The notes under the pieces are model-generated. The model searched no databases. It was not told the DNA's origin and was given only the letters and a program-made list of their open reading frames with translations. DNA of 19,341 nucleotides, taken from contig JAEZGJ010000196.1 of assembly GCA_023416965.1 (NCBI GenBank), positions 1 to 19,341 of the forward strand. The letters are read 5' to 3'. Both the position numbers and the translations under genes were made by a program. The DNA is from Pseudomonadota bacterium. GTDB taxonomy: Bacteria > Pseudomonadota > Alphaproteobacteria > Rhizobiales > Phreatobacteraceae. This document shows, piece after piece, positions 1-7,066 of the stretch. Position 1 is the first letter of the stretch, and each line of letters starts with the position of its first letter.

Positions 1-1308
1 GTCCTGGGTGATCGGGGTCTCGCCCTCCAGCCCCAGCACCTCGGTGATGTGGGTGATGCGGCGGGAGCCGTCGCGCAGGCGCGCCGCCTGGACGATGACG
101 TCGACCGAGCCGACGATGATTTCGCGCACGGTCTTGGCGGGCAGCGAATAGCCGCCCATGGCGATCATCGATTCCATACGCGAGAGGCATTCGCGGGGCG
201 AGTTGGCGTGGATCGTGCCCATCGAGCCGTCATGGCCCGTGTTCATCGCCTGCAGGAGGTCGAAGACCTCGGGACCGCGGACCTCGCCGACGATGATCCG
301 CTCGGGACGCATACGCAGGCAGTTCTTGACGAGGTCGGTCATGGTGACCCGGCCCTCGCCTTCCAGGTTGGGCGGGCGCGTTTCGAGGCGGACGACGTGA
401 GGCTGCTGCAGCTGCAGCTCGGCCGCGTCCTCGCAGGTGATGATGCGCTCGTCGGAATCGATGTAGCGCGTGAGGCAGTTCAGCAGGGTGGTCTTGCCGG
501 AGCCGGTGCCGCCGGAGACGACGACGTTGCAGCGGACGCGCCCGATGATCTTGAGGTTCTCGGCCCCCTCCGGCGAGATCGAGCCGTACTTGACCAGCTG
601 CTCGAGGGTCAGCTTGTCCTTCTTGAACTTGCGGATGGTGAGCGCGGCGCCGTCGATGGCGAGCGGCGGGGCGTTGACGTTGACGCGGGAGCCGTCGGGG
701 AGACGGGCGTCGCAGATCGGCGAGGATTCGTCGACACGGCGGCCGACCTGGCTGACGATGCGCTGGCAGATGTTCATGAGCTGCGCGCCGTCGCGGAAGC
801 GCACGCCGGTCTTCGAGATCTTGCCGGAGACTTCGATGTAGACCGTGTTCGGACCGTTCACCATGATGTCGGCGATGTCGTCGCGGGCGAGCAGCGGCTC
901 GAGCGGGCCGTAGCCGAGGACGTCGTTGCAGATGTCCTCGAGCAGGTCCTCCTGCTCGGCGATCGACATCACGATGTTCTTGATCGTGATGATCTCGTTG
1001 ACGATGTCGCGGATTTCCTCGCGCGCCGACTGGGCATCCAGCTTGGCGAGCTGGGAAAGATCGATGGCCTCGATGAGGGCGCCGAAGACCTGGCTCTTCG
1101 TCTCGTAGAAGGAGGACGAGCGCTGGCGGTCCTCGGCCAGCGGCACGGTGGAGGCCGGCGCGATCGGCGGCGAGGGCATGGCGGGGGTGCGCACCGGCTC
1201 GGGCGCGCGAGCCGCCGCGGCTGGCGGCGGGCTGCGTTCGAGCGTGCCTCCCCCCGGAGGGGTTTGCCGCCCGATGCCAGATCCGGAATTGCCGCGCTTG
1301 CCGAACAT
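1..1308 (-). CDS. cpaF: CpaF/TadA-type secretion ATPase of the Tad pilus (3' end missing)
   Basis: This is the hexameric cytoplasmic ATPase that powers Flp pilus assembly and retraction at the inner membrane. The frame is open for 436 codons from ATG 1308 to the window edge, so the C-terminus lies outside. After a Pro/Ala-rich N-terminal tail comes the GspE/PilT-type N-domain. The Walker A motif GGTGSGKTT is at residues 266-274 (catalytic Lys272), followed by an Asp/Glu box (ITCEDAAELQLQQ), the Walker B-like RIIVGEVRGPE and the His box (GSMGTIHANSPRE), all typical of the family. A GAGG ribosome site precedes the ATG. It lies 27 bp after cpaE and closes the visible cpa run. The platform proteins TadB and TadC would be expected next, beyond position 1, but this is inference. 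Confidence 0.96.
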   Translation of the reverse strand, partial: MFGKRGNSGSGIGRQTPPGGGTLERSPPPAAAARAPEPVRTPAMPSPPIAPASTVPLAEDRQRSSSFYETKSQVFGALIEAIDLSQLAKLDAQSAREEIRDIVNEIITIKNIVMSIAEQEDLLEDICNDVLGYGPLEPLLARDDIADIMVNGPNTVYIEVSGKISKTGVRFRDGAQLMNICQRIVSQVGRRVDESSPICDARLPDGSRVNVNAPPLAIDGAALTIRKFKKDKLTLEQLVKYGSISPEGAENLKIIGRVRCNVVVSGGTGSGKTTLLNCLTRYIDSDERIITCEDAAELQLQQPHVVRLETRPPNLEGEGRVTMTDLVKNCLRMRPERIIVGEVRGPEVFDLLQAMNTGHDGSMGTIHANSPRECLSRMESMIAMGGYSLPAKTVREIIVGSVDVIVQAARLRDGSRRITHITEVLGLEGETPITQD

Positions 1309-1335
1309 GCTGCCTCAGATGATTGCGGTCGACCC

Positions 1336-2604
1336 TTAGGCCTTCTTGCGGAGCTGGGTGAGCTTCTCGAGGAGGGGCGAGAGAGGACCGAGGAGCCCCT
1401 GCCGCGCCCGCCGCGTGTCGTGACGGCCGGTCAGCGCCAGGGCGAGATCGGTGAACTGCTGGGCGACCCTGTGGCCCGGCTCCATCTCGGCGATCATCTG
1501 GCCATTGTTGGCCGCTGTGCCGAAAAGCTGCGGCTCGAAGGGGATGACGGCGATCGGCTCGGCCTCGAGAGCCTTGGCAAAGTCGGCCGGTTTGATCTCC
1601 GGGCGCTTGGCGAGACCGGTCTGGTTGAGGATGTAGCGCGGCGGCGTGTCGTTGGGCCGCGCGGTGCGCAGGAGATCCATCAGGTTCTTGGCATTGCGCA
1701 GGTTGGCCAGGTCCGGCGCGGCGACGACGAGAATGTCGTCGGCCGTGATGAGGCAGCGCCGCGTCCAGCCGGTCCAGGCGTGGGGCAGGTCCATGACGAT
1801 GGAGGGGACCGTCGCCTTCAGGATGTCGAAGAGCGGGTCGAAGGCCTCGGGGCCGAGGTCGCCGACGCGCTCGAGCGTGGCGGGGGCGGCCAGCAGGGAC
1901 AGCCTGTCCGAGCAGCGCGACAGCAGGCGGTCGACGAAGGCGGTGTCGACGCGGTCAGGCGAGAAGACGGCGTCGGCGATACCCTGCGGCGGGTCCTGGT
2001 TGAAATCCAGGCCGCCGGTGCCGAAGGCGAGGTCCATGTCGGCGATGCAGGTGTCGACGCCGATGTCCCGCGAAATGGCCCAGGCGAGGTTGTGGGCGAT
2101 GGTGGAGGCGCCGACGCCGCCCTTGGCGCCGATCACCGCGATGGTGCGGCCGACGGGCTTGGCGCCGTCGCTGGCATAGAGGCCGGAGACGGCCCGGATG
2201 ATGTCGAGAACGCCGGGGGCGCCGATGAGATATTCGCTGACGCCGCGCGCCATCAGCTCGCGGTAGAGGACGATGTCGTTGACCTGGCCGATGACGATGA
2301 CCTTGGTCGTGGCGTCGCAGACCTCTGCAAGCTCGTCGAGATGGCCGAGGATCTCGCCCTTCCGGCCGACGGTCTCGAGGATGACGACATTCGGGGTCGG
2401 CGCCGAGCGATAGGCCTCGACGGCGCCGGGGGCGCCGCCCATCTGCACGCGCACATGGGCCTTGTCCATGCGCCGGTCCTCGGCCGCGTCGGCGATGACG
2501 GAAGCGAGTTCCGGCGTCTCGCAGAAGGCCTGCAGGGAGATGCGGGGAACGGGCGCGATCTGCTCGCCGCCGCTTTCGGCAACCTGGATGACGTCCTCTG
2601 CCAC
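1336..2604 (-). CDS. cpaE: CpaE/TadZ-like pilus localisation ATPase
   Basis: This is a MinD/ParA-superfamily protein that places the Tad machinery, often at a cell pole. I chose the GTG start at 2604 because a GGAGG site lies 8 bp upstream, inside the end of cpaD; the next in-frame ATG would remove about 45 residues. The product has 422 residues. Residues 25-145 look like the receiver-like localisation domain. The ATPase domain follows, with the P-loop KGGVGAST at 161-168: the signature Lys161 is kept, but the usual second Lys is Ala166, the deviant form known in CpaE/TadZ. A Walker B-like IVMDLPHAW lies near 269-277. The stop of cpaD is only 4 bp upstream, so translation is probably coupled. 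Confidence 0.93.
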   Translation of the reverse strand: MAEDVIQVAESGGEQIAPVPRISLQAFCETPELASVIADAAEDRRMDKAHVRVQMGGAPGAVEAYRSAPTPNVVILETVGRKGEILGHLDELAEVCDATTKVIVIGQVNDIVLYRELMARGVSEYLIGAPGVLDIIRAVSGLYASDGAKPVGRTIAVIGAKGGVGASTIAHNLAWAISRDIGVDTCIADMDLAFGTGGLDFNQDPPQGIADAVFSPDRVDTAFVDRLLSRCSDRLSLLAAPATLERVGDLGPEAFDPLFDILKATVPSIVMDLPHAWTGWTRRCLITADDILVVAAPDLANLRNAKNLMDLLRTARPNDTPPRYILNQTGLAKRPEIKPADFAKALEAEPIAVIPFEPQLFGTAANNGQMIAEMEPGHRVAQQFTDLALALTGRHDTRRARQGLLGPLSPLLEKLTQLRKKA

Positions 2605-2608
2605 GGGC

Positions 2609-3049
2609 TCAGCCTCCGCCCCGCACGGCGCTCTTGATGTCGGTGAGCGGCTGGATGGGGGTATGAACGGTGTGGGGGCCGGGCGAGTCGCCGCGGCGGT
2701 AGCGGGCGATGACCGTCTGGCGGCGCGCTGCGTCCGACTGGCCCTCGGCGCGCGGATGCAGGAGATCGTTGGGGTTGGCCACGATGGCCGCGAGATTGTG
2801 CTGGGTGGCGCAGCCGTGGTTCCAGTTGGGCCGGTTGAGGGCGCTGCTATTGCCGGGGGCGACGCCGAGATCCTCGGGCCATTGGCCGCACTGGGAGGCG
2901 ACATAGGCGCCCTGCGGCCCCACCACGATCGGGTGGCGCAGGCGGTAGTCGTGGGGATAGGGGTCATGCATCGTCGCGACCGACTTGCAGCCGCCGAGCG
3001 CGAGAGCGAGGCCGACGAGGGCCAGCTTCGCTGTGGTGCCGAACGACAT
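2609..3049 (-). CDS. cpaD: CpaD-family pilus assembly lipoprotein, short form
   Basis: This is the outer-membrane lipoprotein partner of the CpaC secretin. The ATG at 3049 is preceded by AGAGGGG. The 146-residue product starts with a lipoprotein signal ending LALGGC, giving lipidated Cys21. The recognisable CpaD ends are present: DYRLRHPIVV at 34-43, and the C-terminal block CGQWPEDLG (54-62), NHGCATQHNLAA and NDLLHPRAEG. As I recall the family, CpaD proteins have well over 200 residues, with an OmpA/PAL-like segment between these two blocks. Here they are joined by about 10 residues, so the middle domain appears to be missing in frame. The reading frame is otherwise intact, and the gene sits in the expected place between cpaC and cpaE. 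Confidence 0.85.
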   Translation of the reverse strand: MSFGTTAKLALVGLALALGGCKSVATMHDPYPHDYRLRHPIVVGPQGAYVASQCGQWPEDLGVAPGNSSALNRPNWNHGCATQHNLAAIVANPNDLLHPRAEGQSDAARRQTVIARYRRGDSPGPHTVHTPIQPLTDIKSAVRGGG

Positions 3050-3077
3050 GATGCTACCCCTCTGGATGTGCGCGCGG

Positions 3078-4529
3078 TCAGTCACGGATGAACCCCACCG
3101 GGCCGTTGAAGCGCCCGCCGACGGCCGGCGGCTGGCCCGAGCCGTAGATGCGGTTCAGGCGGCCGATCAGGATGCCGGCCGGATCGGAGGCGTCCTGGAG
3201 ATTGTCGTCGGGCCGGGCGAGCTGGTTGGCCGAGGTCGGCCGCACGATGTAGGGCGTCACCATGACCACGAGCTCGGTCTGGCCGCGCTGGTAGTCGCGC
3301 GAGCGGAACAGGGCCCCGAGCACCGGCACGTTGAGGAGCCCCGGCGTGCCGGAGATGTTCTGGCGCGTCTGCTCCTGCAGCAGGCCGGCCATGACCATGG
3401 TGCCGCCCGAGGGCAGTTCAATGGTGGTGTCGGCGCGGCGGGTGCGCAGGCCGCGGACCGTGACGTTGGACAGCTGGACGGTCAGCTGGTTGTCGATCTC
3501 GCTGACCTCGACGCCGACACGCAGGCTGATGCGGCCTTCGGAGAGCACGACCGGCGTGAAGGCGAGGCCGATACCGAAGGGCTTGAACTCGATGGTGACG
3601 TTGCCGGTGAGGTCGCGGCCGGTGGGCACGGGGAACTCTCCGCCGGCCAGGAACTTGGCCTGCTCGCCGGAAATGGCGGTGAGGGTCGGCTCGGCGAGGG
3701 TGCGCACGAGGCCGTGCTCCTCGAATGCCTGGATGGTGCTGGTGAAGACGTTGTTGCCGACGCGCGTGCCGATGACGGCAGCGTTGGATGGGGACGTGCC
3801 GTTGGCATTGTAGCGGCCGGAGGTGAGCAGGCCGTAGACGAAGCCGCCGGCATTGCCGAGGTTGCCGGTCGTGCCGGTCAGGGTCGAGGTGGGGTCGAAG
3901 GCCGAGAGGTTGACGCCGAGCTGCTTGATGGCGGTCCGCTGGACCTCCGAGACCGTCACCTTGAGGTGGACCTGGTCGCGGCCGCGGATCGCGATGGCGT
4001 TGACGACCTTCTTCTCGTCCCCGACCAGCTTGGTGGCGATGTCGATCGCCTGCTGGGCCTCGAGCGGGGTCATGACCTGACCGGAGACGACGACCGCGTC
4101 GGCGACCGAGCGCACGTCGATGCCGGCGTGGGGCAGGGCGGCGCGCAGGGTCTGGCGCAGGCCGACGAGGTCGCGGCCGACCTCGATGTCGTAGGAGGCG
4201 ATCTGCCGGCCCTCGGCGTCGAGGAAGAAGACGTTGGTCTGGCCCACGGCGACGCCAATCAGGAAGGCGCGGCGGGCGGAGCGGACCACGGCATTGGCGA
4301 TGGCGGGGTTGGCGACGATCACGTCCCGGGCGTCGCGCGGCAGCTCGACGGGCAGCGACTTGCCGACGCCGAGGGTGATCGTGTTGGTCCCCGCGGGGCG
4401 CTGCTGGCGCGGCACCTGGCTCTGCTGGGCCATGGCGGCCGGCACCGCCAGGGCGAAGGCCGCCAGCGAAGCCAGGACGAGGCCGAGGCGGCGGCCGGCC
4501 GTGATCGAGCAGCGCATCCGGGCGAACAT
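3078..4529 (-). CDS. cpaC: CpaC, outer-membrane secretin of the Tad pilus
   Basis: This protein forms the outer-membrane channel for the Flp pilus. I prefer ATG 4529 (483 aa): AGAGG lies 5 bp upstream and the product begins directly with a signal peptide (R-rich start, then LVLASLAAFALAVPAAMA, cleavage after about residue 34). An alternative ATG at 4574 forms an ATGA overlap with the cpaB stop and adds 15 residues before the signal. A pilus N-domain spans about 48-118, a BON-like region about 118-187 and the secretin domain about 268-432. The domain ends with the signature GTPGLLNVPVLGALFRS and TELVVMVTPYIVRPT. It lies between cpaB and cpaD, with a 28-bp gap to cpaD. Confidence 0.95.
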   Translation of the reverse strand: MFARMRCSITAGRRLGLVLASLAAFALAVPAAMAQQSQVPRQQRPAGTNTITLGVGKSLPVELPRDARDVIVANPAIANAVVRSARRAFLIGVAVGQTNVFFLDAEGRQIASYDIEVGRDLVGLRQTLRAALPHAGIDVRSVADAVVVSGQVMTPLEAQQAIDIATKLVGDEKKVVNAIAIRGRDQVHLKVTVSEVQRTAIKQLGVNLSAFDPTSTLTGTTGNLGNAGGFVYGLLTSGRYNANGTSPSNAAVIGTRVGNNVFTSTIQAFEEHGLVRTLAEPTLTAISGEQAKFLAGGEFPVPTGRDLTGNVTIEFKPFGIGLAFTPVVLSEGRISLRVGVEVSEIDNQLTVQLSNVTVRGLRTRRADTTIELPSGGTMVMAGLLQEQTRQNISGTPGLLNVPVLGALFRSRDYQRGQTELVVMVTPYIVRPTSANQLARPDDNLQDASDPAGILIGRLNRIYGSGQPPAVGGRFNGPVGFIRD

Positions 4530-4570
4530 GACGGCCTCTTTCAGGACGGGGAGGGTCTGGCGGTGCATGG

Positions 4571-5419
4571 TCATTCCGGTGCCTGGCCGCCGACGATGGA
4601 ACGGACGCCGTGACGGACGATGGCGATGCGGCCCTCGGTGGCGCCGAACAGGGCGTCGCCCGTGCCCGCCCCCTCGCCGGCGAGGTTCGAGACGGCGGAG
4701 TCGGCGAGGCTGCGCAGCGACAGCGAGAGCGTTCCAAGCTCGCGGGCGAGAGCGAGGGTCTCGGCCTGGGCCGGGGTGAGTTCGAGCGTGGCGGTGCGGC
4801 CCACGATGGTCTTCTCACCGCCGCGCTCCTCGACGGTCTGGTCGACGGCGAGCACCCGCACGTTGCGCAGCACGGTGGCGGTGGTGTGGGTCAGGCCCTC
4901 GGCCGCGGCCGCGGCCCCGCTGTTGCGGCGGGCGAGAATGACGTCGACCCGGTCGTTCGGCAGGATGAAGGCGCCGGCGCCGCGCGAGGGATCGTCGATC
5001 GGCGCGGCGATGGCGCGCATGCCGGGGGTGAGGATGGCGGACATGAAGCCGCGATTGCCCTTGACCAGCCGGTTGGGGCGGATCGGCTCGCCGGGAACGA
5101 AGGTCGTGCGGACGATGGATCCGACCACCTCGTCCATGGCGGCGGAGCCGGTGTCGCCGTTGCGGCGGACGACGAAGCTGCCGGTACCGGCCTCCTCGGG
5201 CCAGCGGCGCCAGGTGATGTCGTTGGGCAGGATGATCTTCCCCAGCGGCAGGTCGGTCGCGGCGACCAGCACCTCGACGGTCGGGATCTGGGGGGCGGGG
5301 GCGGCCACCTGCTGGGGTGCCGGGGCGGCGGGGCGACGGCTCCCCATCATCATGGCGGCGAGGCCGCCCGCACCGAGCGCCACGGCGATGACCACGATCT
5401 GTGCAGGCTTCAAACGCAT
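4571..5419 (-). CDS. cpaB: CpaB/RcpC-type pilus assembly protein
   Basis: This is an inner-membrane-anchored periplasmic component thought to work with the secretin. The start at 5419 (MRLKPAQIVVIAVALGAGG) has GAGGG 8 bp upstream and places the membrane helix (residues 6-25) at the N-terminus; upstream in-frame starts would bury it. The 282-residue product has an Ala/Pro linker (30-46), a SAF domain from about 47 (VLVAATDLPLGKIILPNDI) and a RcpC/CpaB C-terminal domain that includes ILPNDRVDVILARR and TATLELTPAQAETLALA. It is the first gene after the 139-bp gap that follows cpaA, a gap with its own inverted repeats and perhaps its own promoter. Confidence 0.92.
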   Translation of the reverse strand: MRLKPAQIVVIAVALGAGGLAAMMMGSRRPAAPAPQQVAAPAPQIPTVEVLVAATDLPLGKIILPNDITWRRWPEEAGTGSFVVRRNGDTGSAAMDEVVGSIVRTTFVPGEPIRPNRLVKGNRGFMSAILTPGMRAIAAPIDDPSRGAGAFILPNDRVDVILARRNSGAAAAAEGLTHTTATVLRNVRVLAVDQTVEERGGEKTIVGRTATLELTPAQAETLALARELGTLSLSLRSLADSAVSNLAGEGAGTGDALFGATEGRIAIVRHGVRSIVGGQAPE

Positions 5420-5485
5420 CCCACGAACCCTCGACGCGACGAGGCGCAACCCGCCTGGTCTCGATGGGGATTCCAACAGGGAAAG

Positions 5486-5527
5486 GTCAACTTATGGTTA
5501 ATCGCCCGTGAGCAAGTTGACTTAACG
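5486..5527. promoter_or_regulatory. Staggered inverted repeats in the cpaB upstream region
   Basis: The spacer between cpaA and cpaB holds GTCAACTT at 5486-5493 and its exact reverse complement AAGTTGAC at 5514-5521, 20 bp apart. A second pair, GTTAA (5497-5501) and TTAAC (5522-5526), is offset from the first. The centre lies about 85 bp before the cpaB start, a sensible place for a promoter or operator. The right-hand block AAGTTGACTTAACG (5514-5527) recurs with one mismatch upstream of flp. No T-run follows, so a terminator is less likely. The regulator is unknown. Confidence 0.5.
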
Positions 5528-5557
5528 GTTCGTGACCGGTTCGGCCCGGCGGGGCCC

Positions 5558-6064
5558 TCAGTGCAGGGCGCCCGTCATCCAGAAGCTCTGGGGGTAGAGC
5601 ATGAGGCCGGCCGCAGCGAGGGCGATGCCGTAGGGAATGCCGGTCTTCGCGTCGGTCATGCGCGCATACCACCCCTCGCGGAGCAGGAAGGGGGGATGGA
5701 GAGGCACGCCGCGCAGCGCGAGGAGGGCGATGGTGAGGAGGCCGCCGAAGAGCGAGGCATAGACGGCATAGTCGAGGAGCTGGGTCCAGCCGAGCCAGAG
5801 GGCGGTGGAGGCGGCGAGCTTGGCGTCGCCGCCGCCCATCCAGCCGAGTGCGAAGCAGACGAAGCCGATGGCGAGGACGAGGAACCCGGCGGCCAGATGC
5901 AGGCCGATGGCCTGCCAGCTCATCCCGGTCAGAACGGCGAGGACCAGGAAGCCGGCCACCAGGACAAGCGACACGCGGTTCGAGATGGTCATGGTGAAGA
6001 GATCGCTCGCCGCCGCGAAGGCCATCATCGCCGGGAAGATGAGGAGAATGGCGACTTCGAACAT
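5558..6064 (-). CDS. cpaA: CpaA/TadV-type prepilin peptidase
   Basis: This is a small type IV-A24 aspartyl protease of the inner membrane that removes the leader from the Flp pilin and, in studied Tad systems, from TadE-like pseudopilins. ATG 6064 follows a GGAAGAG site; earlier in-frame codons lack membrane character. The 168-residue product is strongly hydrophobic with about four to six helices. The two catalytic aspartates are visible: Asp21 in AASDLFTMTISN and Asp80 in GWMGGGDAKLAA. It has no N-terminal methylase domain, which is normal for the short CpaA/TadV form. It lies downstream of flp and a small ORF. Confidence 0.94.
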   Translation of the reverse strand: MFEVAILLIFPAMMAFAAASDLFTMTISNRVSLVLVAGFLVLAVLTGMSWQAIGLHLAAGFLVLAIGFVCFALGWMGGGDAKLAASTALWLGWTQLLDYAVYASLFGGLLTIALLALRGVPLHPPFLLREGWYARMTDAKTGIPYGIALAAAGLMLYPQSFWMTGALH

Positions 6065-6111
6065 GATGTCTCTTCCAGAGTGCCCGGATCGACGATGCAA
6101 CAGGCCTGGTT

Positions 6112-6288
6112 TCAGGACAGTGAATGGACGAGAGCGGCGATTCCGGTGGTTATGGCCGCGCAGAGGACGGCGACCACGAGGCGCATGTCGCGGCGTGCCT
6201 CCAGCCGGAGTTCACCGACGAGACGCCTGTCCAGGGCGGCCGGCGCTGTCGGCTGTCGCACGGGGGTAATGCCCGTCACGGCGTGCAT
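6112..6288 (-). CDS. Possible small single-helix membrane protein
   Basis: An ORF of 58 codons lies between flp and cpaA on the same strand. The product starts MHAVTGITPVRQPTAPAALD, has a charged stretch (RRLVGELRLEARRD) and ends with one probable membrane helix (MRLVVAVLCAAITTGIAALV). The ribosome site is weak (AAGG about 10 bp upstream). Reasons to think it real are its position in the pilus gene run, 47 bp before cpaA, and the ordered layout of a basic segment followed by a helix. I recognise no family, and it could be a chance ORF. Confidence 0.4.
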   Translation of the reverse strand: MHAVTGITPVRQPTAPAALDRRLVGELRLEARRDMRLVVAVLCAAITTGIAALVHSLS

Positions 6289-6306
6289 GGAAGAGCACCT
6301 TCAGGA

Positions 6307-6337
6307 AAACCGATGGCCCGCCGGTGGCGGGCCATCG
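6307..6337 (-). terminator. Intrinsic terminator or attenuator after flp
   Basis: A perfect 12-bp inverted repeat (6311-6322 with 6326-6337) surrounds a 3-nt loop. Read on the minus strand, the very GC-rich stem is followed at once by GTTTT (6310-6306). It lies 23 bp after the flp stop and before the small ORF and cpaA. A leaky terminator here would keep pilin mRNA far above that of the assembly genes, as is common in pilin operons. The short U-run suggests incomplete termination. Confidence 0.75.
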
Positions 6338-6359
6338 CATTGGGGCCCTGGGGCCGCGA

Positions 6360-6527
6360 TCACTGCGTGAGCTTGGTGTTGATGCCCTCGAACGTCGTCT
6401 TGACGCTGCTGCCGAGGTTGTAGACGGCGGTGATGACGACGGCGGCGATGCCGGCGGCGATCAGGCCGTATTCGATGGCGGTCGCGCCCGAGTTGTCCTG
6501 GGCGAAACGAGCGAAGAGGTTCTTCAT
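6360..6527 (-). CDS. flp: Flp/Fap-type major pilin subunit
   Basis: The 55-residue prepilin is the main subunit of the Tad pilus. It has a short basic leader (MKNLFARFAQDNSG) and the Flp signature: processing is expected after Gly14, leaving ATAIEYGLIAAGIAAVVITA with the conserved Glu19-Tyr20 pair. The ATG at 6527 is preceded by TAGGAG 6 bp upstream, a strong ribosome site. It is the first gene of the minus arm and has an AT-rich upstream region with a CtrA-like site. The gene is called pilA in Caulobacter. Only one copy is seen in this window. Confidence 0.96.
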   Translation of the reverse strand: MKNLFARFAQDNSGATAIEYGLIAAGIAAVVITAVYNLGSSVKTTFEGINTKLTQ

Positions 6528-6640
6528 GGCTGACTCCTAGATGTCCACGATGCGCCGTTCGGCTTGAGGCGCTGTCCGCCGGTCACGTTGATATGATCCG
6601 TTCGAACTGCCTGGACCCTAGCAAGCACCTCTTGCCCCTT

Positions 6641-6654
6641 CGTTAAATCAACTT
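6641..6654 (-). promoter_or_regulatory. 14-bp element shared with the cpaB upstream region
   Basis: On the minus strand this reads AAGTTGATTTAACG. The cpaB upstream region carries AAGTTGACTTAACG at 5514-5527 on the plus strand, identical except for one base. Both copies lie roughly 95-115 bp before the start codon of the gene they would serve. Shared operators would let one regulator control pilin and machinery together. The TTAAC core resembles a CtrA half-site, but identification is inference. Confidence 0.45.
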
Positions 6655-6703
6655 GGTGAAACGCCAAATTTTGTCAGCGTATCTAATATGGTTAAAGCGC
6701 TAT

Positions 6704-6718
6704 TTAAGCAGATTTTAA
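6704..6718. promoter_or_regulatory. CtrA-like box TTAA-N7-TTAA upstream of flp
   Basis: The stretch reads TTAAGCAGATTTTAA, which fits the alphaproteobacterial CtrA consensus TTAA-N7-TTAA exactly. A further TTAA lies at 6692-6695, with an 8-base gap to the first half-site. CtrA is known to activate pilA in Caulobacter, and the site lies in the AT-rich region about 177 bp before the flp start. AT-rich DNA makes chance TTAA pairs more likely, which limits confidence. Confidence 0.5.
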
Positions 6719-7066
6719 ATTGCATTTCGATGGGAAAATTATAGTTTATTTCCATTAATACCGGTGAATGCCGTCGTTTACATGTTGAAACTCGGGGATA
6801 TTCCCCAAGGGTATTCTCAGTTCTTACTTCATCGCTGATCTGGATCATCCATGGCCGGTGCCGATTGCCCCGCGAGAGAGCAGCCGATTGCGTGGCCCCT
6901 GCCACCCGGAGCAGACAGCCGGAGGGACAATTCGCCGCGAAGATACCGGCAGGCCAGACTCCCGCACTTCCCGCGGCCGCTCCCTGCCGCGCCATTGGCA
7001 ATTCATTCACCATTTTCTGTTTGTCTGGACAGCACAGACAGCCCCGTCTTGCCGACGAGAGTTTCG

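Larger units (their letters stand above)
6528..7066. other. Divergent AT-rich control region between the two pilus arms
   Basis: This 539-bp region has no convincing gene. Its centre, roughly 6590-6840, is much richer in A and T than anything else in the window. It must hold promoters for flp (minus) and for the pilus N-domain gene (plus). It contains the 14-bp shared element, the CtrA-like box, further TTAA half-sites and a small palindrome GGGGATATTCCCC at 6794-6806. The part from about 6850 to 7066 returns to high GC and may be the 5' leader of the plus-strand gene. Confidence 0.6.

Noticed and set aside
49..2637. Long plus-strand open frame of 862 codons
   Set aside because: It lies antisense to cpaF, cpaE and the end of cpaD, is rich in Asp, Gly, Arg and Ala with no domain, and arises from the third-base GC bias of the real genes.
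2985..4613. Plus-strand open frame of 542 codons opposite cpaC
   Set aside because: Antisense shadow of a clear secretin gene; low-complexity product with no recognisable motif.
4610..6370. Plus-strand open frame of 586 codons opposite cpaB and cpaA
   Set aside because: Antisense to well-supported genes and crossing several gene boundaries; composition of a shadow frame.
6794..6806. GGGGATATTCCCC palindrome in the pilus spacer as an operator
   Set aside because: Arms of only 5 bp and no second copy in the window; too short to call a site.
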